From contig JADFRL010000002.1 in NCBI GenBank assembly GCA_022561335.1, positions 1-57,898 of the forward strand: DNA of 57,898 bases, written 5' to 3'. Source of the stretch: Patescibacteria group bacterium. Lineage in GTDB: Bacteria > Patescibacteriota > Minisyncoccia > Phycocordibacterales > JACZSL01. Of this stretch, positions 56,415-57,898 are shown piece by piece. The notes beneath the pieces were generated by a model that saw only the letters and a list, made by a program, of their open reading frames with translations, did not search any database and was not told the origin of the DNA. Both the position numbers and the translations under genes were made by a program. Position 1 is the first letter of the stretch, and the number at the start of each line of letters is the position of its first letter.

Positions 56415-56915
56415 ATGGGAAGTAAAAAGAAGATTAACATTAAAAAAAGTCCACTTAAAGAAGCATATATATTGCTAGATGCAAAAGATCCCGGGGGACT
56501 CGATACTAAGTATAGAGAGAAAGATCAAATTCTCATGAAATCAGTTTCATGGGATTATAAGAGCCCAACACTTTTAATTCATAAAATAAAAGATATTTTG
56601 GAGCACGCTGAAATAAGTGGACTTTCAGCAGACGAGAAATATTGGCGCCTACACATATTGTGGTCATGGTATCATCACGCGATCAGTTGTGCCGTCTGGC
56701 GCTATCATGACCAAGCAAAAGCGCAGGTGTTTGCAAAGCAGGCCCTTATATATCAACCGGAAAATCATCCGAACAAAATTACGCGCCTTCTGTACTTTCT
56801 TGTGCATGATAAGCTGGCGGAGGCTGAAACATGGCAAAAAGGCATTACTACAGAACCAGAAAAAACTACGGCTATACGTCTGATGGAAGAATACAAAATT
56901 AATGGTCTTTTTTGA
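56415..56915 (+). CDS. Hypothetical protein, paralogue B beside the graspetide precursor
   Basis: The 166-residue protein has a basic start (MGSKKKINIKK) and then the same two blocks as the protein at 55601 (WYHHAISCAVWRYHD and NHPNKITRLLYFLVHDKLAEAETW). I choose the ATG at 56415, just behind a TATAAT box; a longer frame from 56289 would overlap the precursor gene and run through its terminator. The product is helical and soluble, with no signal peptide. The duplication flanking the precursor suggests a local tandem event; whether the proteins act in peptide maturation is unknown. Confidence 0.75.
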   Translation: MGSKKKINIKKSPLKEAYILLDAKDPGGLDTKYREKDQILMKSVSWDYKSPTLLIHKIKDILEHAEISGLSADEKYWRLHILWSWYHHAISCAVWRYHDQAKAQVFAKQALIYQPENHPNKITRLLYFLVHDKLAEAETWQKGITTEPEKTTAIRLMEEYKINGLF

Positions 56916-56932
56916 CAGCTTTTGGTCGTAAA

Positions 56933-56967
56933 AAAAAGCCGCGATAATGAAATCTCTGCGGCTTTTT
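56933..56967. terminator. Bidirectional terminator between paralogue B and the ligase
   Basis: AAAAAGCCGC (56933-56942) pairs with GCGGCTTTTT (56958-56967). It serves both converging genes. Confidence 0.85.
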
Positions 56968-56970
56968 CCC

Positions 56971-57897
56971 TTATACTTTCTTTCTTTCAAAAAGTGACTC
57001 GAGCATATCTGCTACGGCCTCAGGTATAGGAAGCTTAGCAAAGTCTGCAATCCAACCCCACTGTCCGGTTGGATTGACCTCTAAGAAGACAAAGTCTTCC
57101 TCGGGGGTCTCGATGAGATCTATCGCGCCGTATCGTAATCCAATTTTTTCCATGAAGCGCAGCAATTTCTGCTGAATATTTGCAGGTAGGTGAGATTGAA
57201 CGTGCGCCACATGCTCAAAGTCATAGTGCCGCCAGTCTACCTTTGTTGCTTCACTTGCTTGAGAATCTATTCTGCAAGACAGAACACGATTTCCAATTAC
57301 CATAACCCTGTGCTCGCAGTGTTTCTTTATGTATTATTGAGAGAAAATTGGGCACGCACGAATTGCTATACTTCTTTTAATCAACTCCTTGTGAGAAAAC
57401 CGTTGGGAGTAGAGAAAGTATCTTCCCTTATCGTCCAGACGAACATAACCAATTGACTTCAGCAAAAGTCCGTCGTGGTCATCAGAAAAGATTGTAACAC
57501 TCTCTGGATCGTTGCTTATCAATGTACGTGGTGCGATTAGACCGCACTGTTGTGCAATTAGCTGCTGATAGAGTTTGTTGCTTGCAAGAAAATCGACGGT
57601 CTCTTTCCGATTTACCCAAGAACATTCAAGGGTGGAAAGCAGAGAGCGGACAGCAGTCCGCGACTCGTTCTCAACGAATCGATCTTCAAGAGAGGAGCAC
57701 GTCGCTGTTGAGGAAACAGCACTCCCGCGTACATACCATGCAACATCAATGTCCGAGATAGGCAAGCGGAAACTCTCAGGCTCTCCCGTGTCCAATCTAA
57801 AGACATCGACGAAGCCAACAATATGACCTCCTTCATCCAAAGCTACACTAATCCTTTCTTCACTAGGGAAGCGCGAAGGGTCGAAAACATATATACA
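56971..57897 (-). pseudogene. MvdC/MvdD-type ATP-grasp ligase, interrupted by an in-frame TAA and cut by the window end
   Basis: One frame of 309 codons runs from beyond the window end to a TAA at 56971. It reads FDPSRFPSEERISVALDEGG, then IDVAWYVRG, NKLYQQLIAQQCGLIAPRTL and LLKSIGY (ATP-binding lysine). After the interruption come YGAIDLIETPEEDF and LEVNPTGQWGW with the magnesium-binding Asp, Glu and Asn. These are the order and motifs of graspetide ligases. A single TAA at 57336-57334 interrupts FSQ-stop-YIKKHCEHRV where the family has FQEYI, as a one-base GAA to TAA change would. The TTG at 57840 is internal; the true start lies outside. Both halves are needed for activity, so the gene is dead, read through, or mis-sequenced. 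Confidence 0.85.
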
Positions 57898-57898
57898 T

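Noticed and set aside
57334-57336. Stop-codon recoding as explanation of the ligase interruption
   Set aside because: TGA and TAA both act as stops elsewhere in the window, and known CPR recoding concerns UGA, not UAA.

Overview
The window looks like a chromosomal segment of a Candidate Phyla Radiation (Patescibacteria) bacterium, most likely of the Parcubacteria group. I infer this from gene content. There are several small CPR-type proteins (a DUF5679 zinc ribbon, a stand-alone EF-Tu domain-2-like barrel, a DUF5671 membrane protein and a baseplate J-like surface protein), an alanyl-tRNA synthetase of only 605 residues without the C-terminal domain, and a compact infA-rpmJ-rpsM-rpsK-rpsD-rpoA-rplQ-rplM-rpsI block. 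TGA is an ordinary stop codon here, so this is not a UGA-recoding lineage. I cannot place it more precisely from sequence alone.

Layout. 1-5.8 kb: a small membrane protein, a repeat-rich stretch, a sensor kinase followed by three receiver-only regulators, tRNA-Pro in an unusually long hairpin, a candidate minus-strand RNA, murI and tRNA-Ala. 6-12.3 kb: a UPF0182 membrane protein carrying a palindromic insert, an SGNH hydrolase, an MscS channel and minus-strand pyrF-pyrE. 12.5-21.9 kb: a copper/redox island with a CxxC thioredoxin-like protein, a CcdA-like membrane domain fused to a two-domain multicopper oxidase, small anchored and secreted proteins (one sharing a His/Met repeat with the oxidase), a cupredoxin, a CopA-type ATPase, a CopZ-type chaperone, a pair of membrane proteins and an NQO-type flavoprotein. 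A second candidate minus-strand RNA lies inside it. 22-36.3 kb: a lipoprotein protease, ychF, leuS, a sigma-region-4/HARE-HTH protein, mltG, mnmA and a group of nuclease and repair genes. 36.4-55.5 kb: an M13 peptidase, alaS, an actin-like/baseplate-J-like pair, the ribosomal/RNA polymerase block, grpE-dnaK-dnaJ, plsC, a methyltransferase and an orphan sensor kinase.

55.6-57.9 kb is the most striking part. A 52-residue peptide with a microviridin-like leader motif (PLMLRRIE, aligning with PFFARFLE) and a Thr/Glu/Asp-rich tail has its own promoter, a near-perfect ribosome binding site and a terminator. It lies between two paralogous proteins of unknown function, facing a minus-strand MvdC/MvdD-type ATP-grasp ligase that runs off the window. 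This is the arrangement expected for a graspetide (omega-ester/omega-amide RiPP) locus. The ligase frame is broken by one in-frame TAA, so the pathway may be decaying, or the stop may be a sequence error.

Several genes show a -10 box exactly six bases before the start codon, implying leaderless transcripts. A minority (pyrF, pyrE, the gene at 31588 and the graspetide precursor) have strong Shine-Dalgarno sites. Palindromic repeats with the core CCCGTTAGAG, and others of the CCTGCC..GGCAGG type, are scattered between genes and in one case inside a gene.
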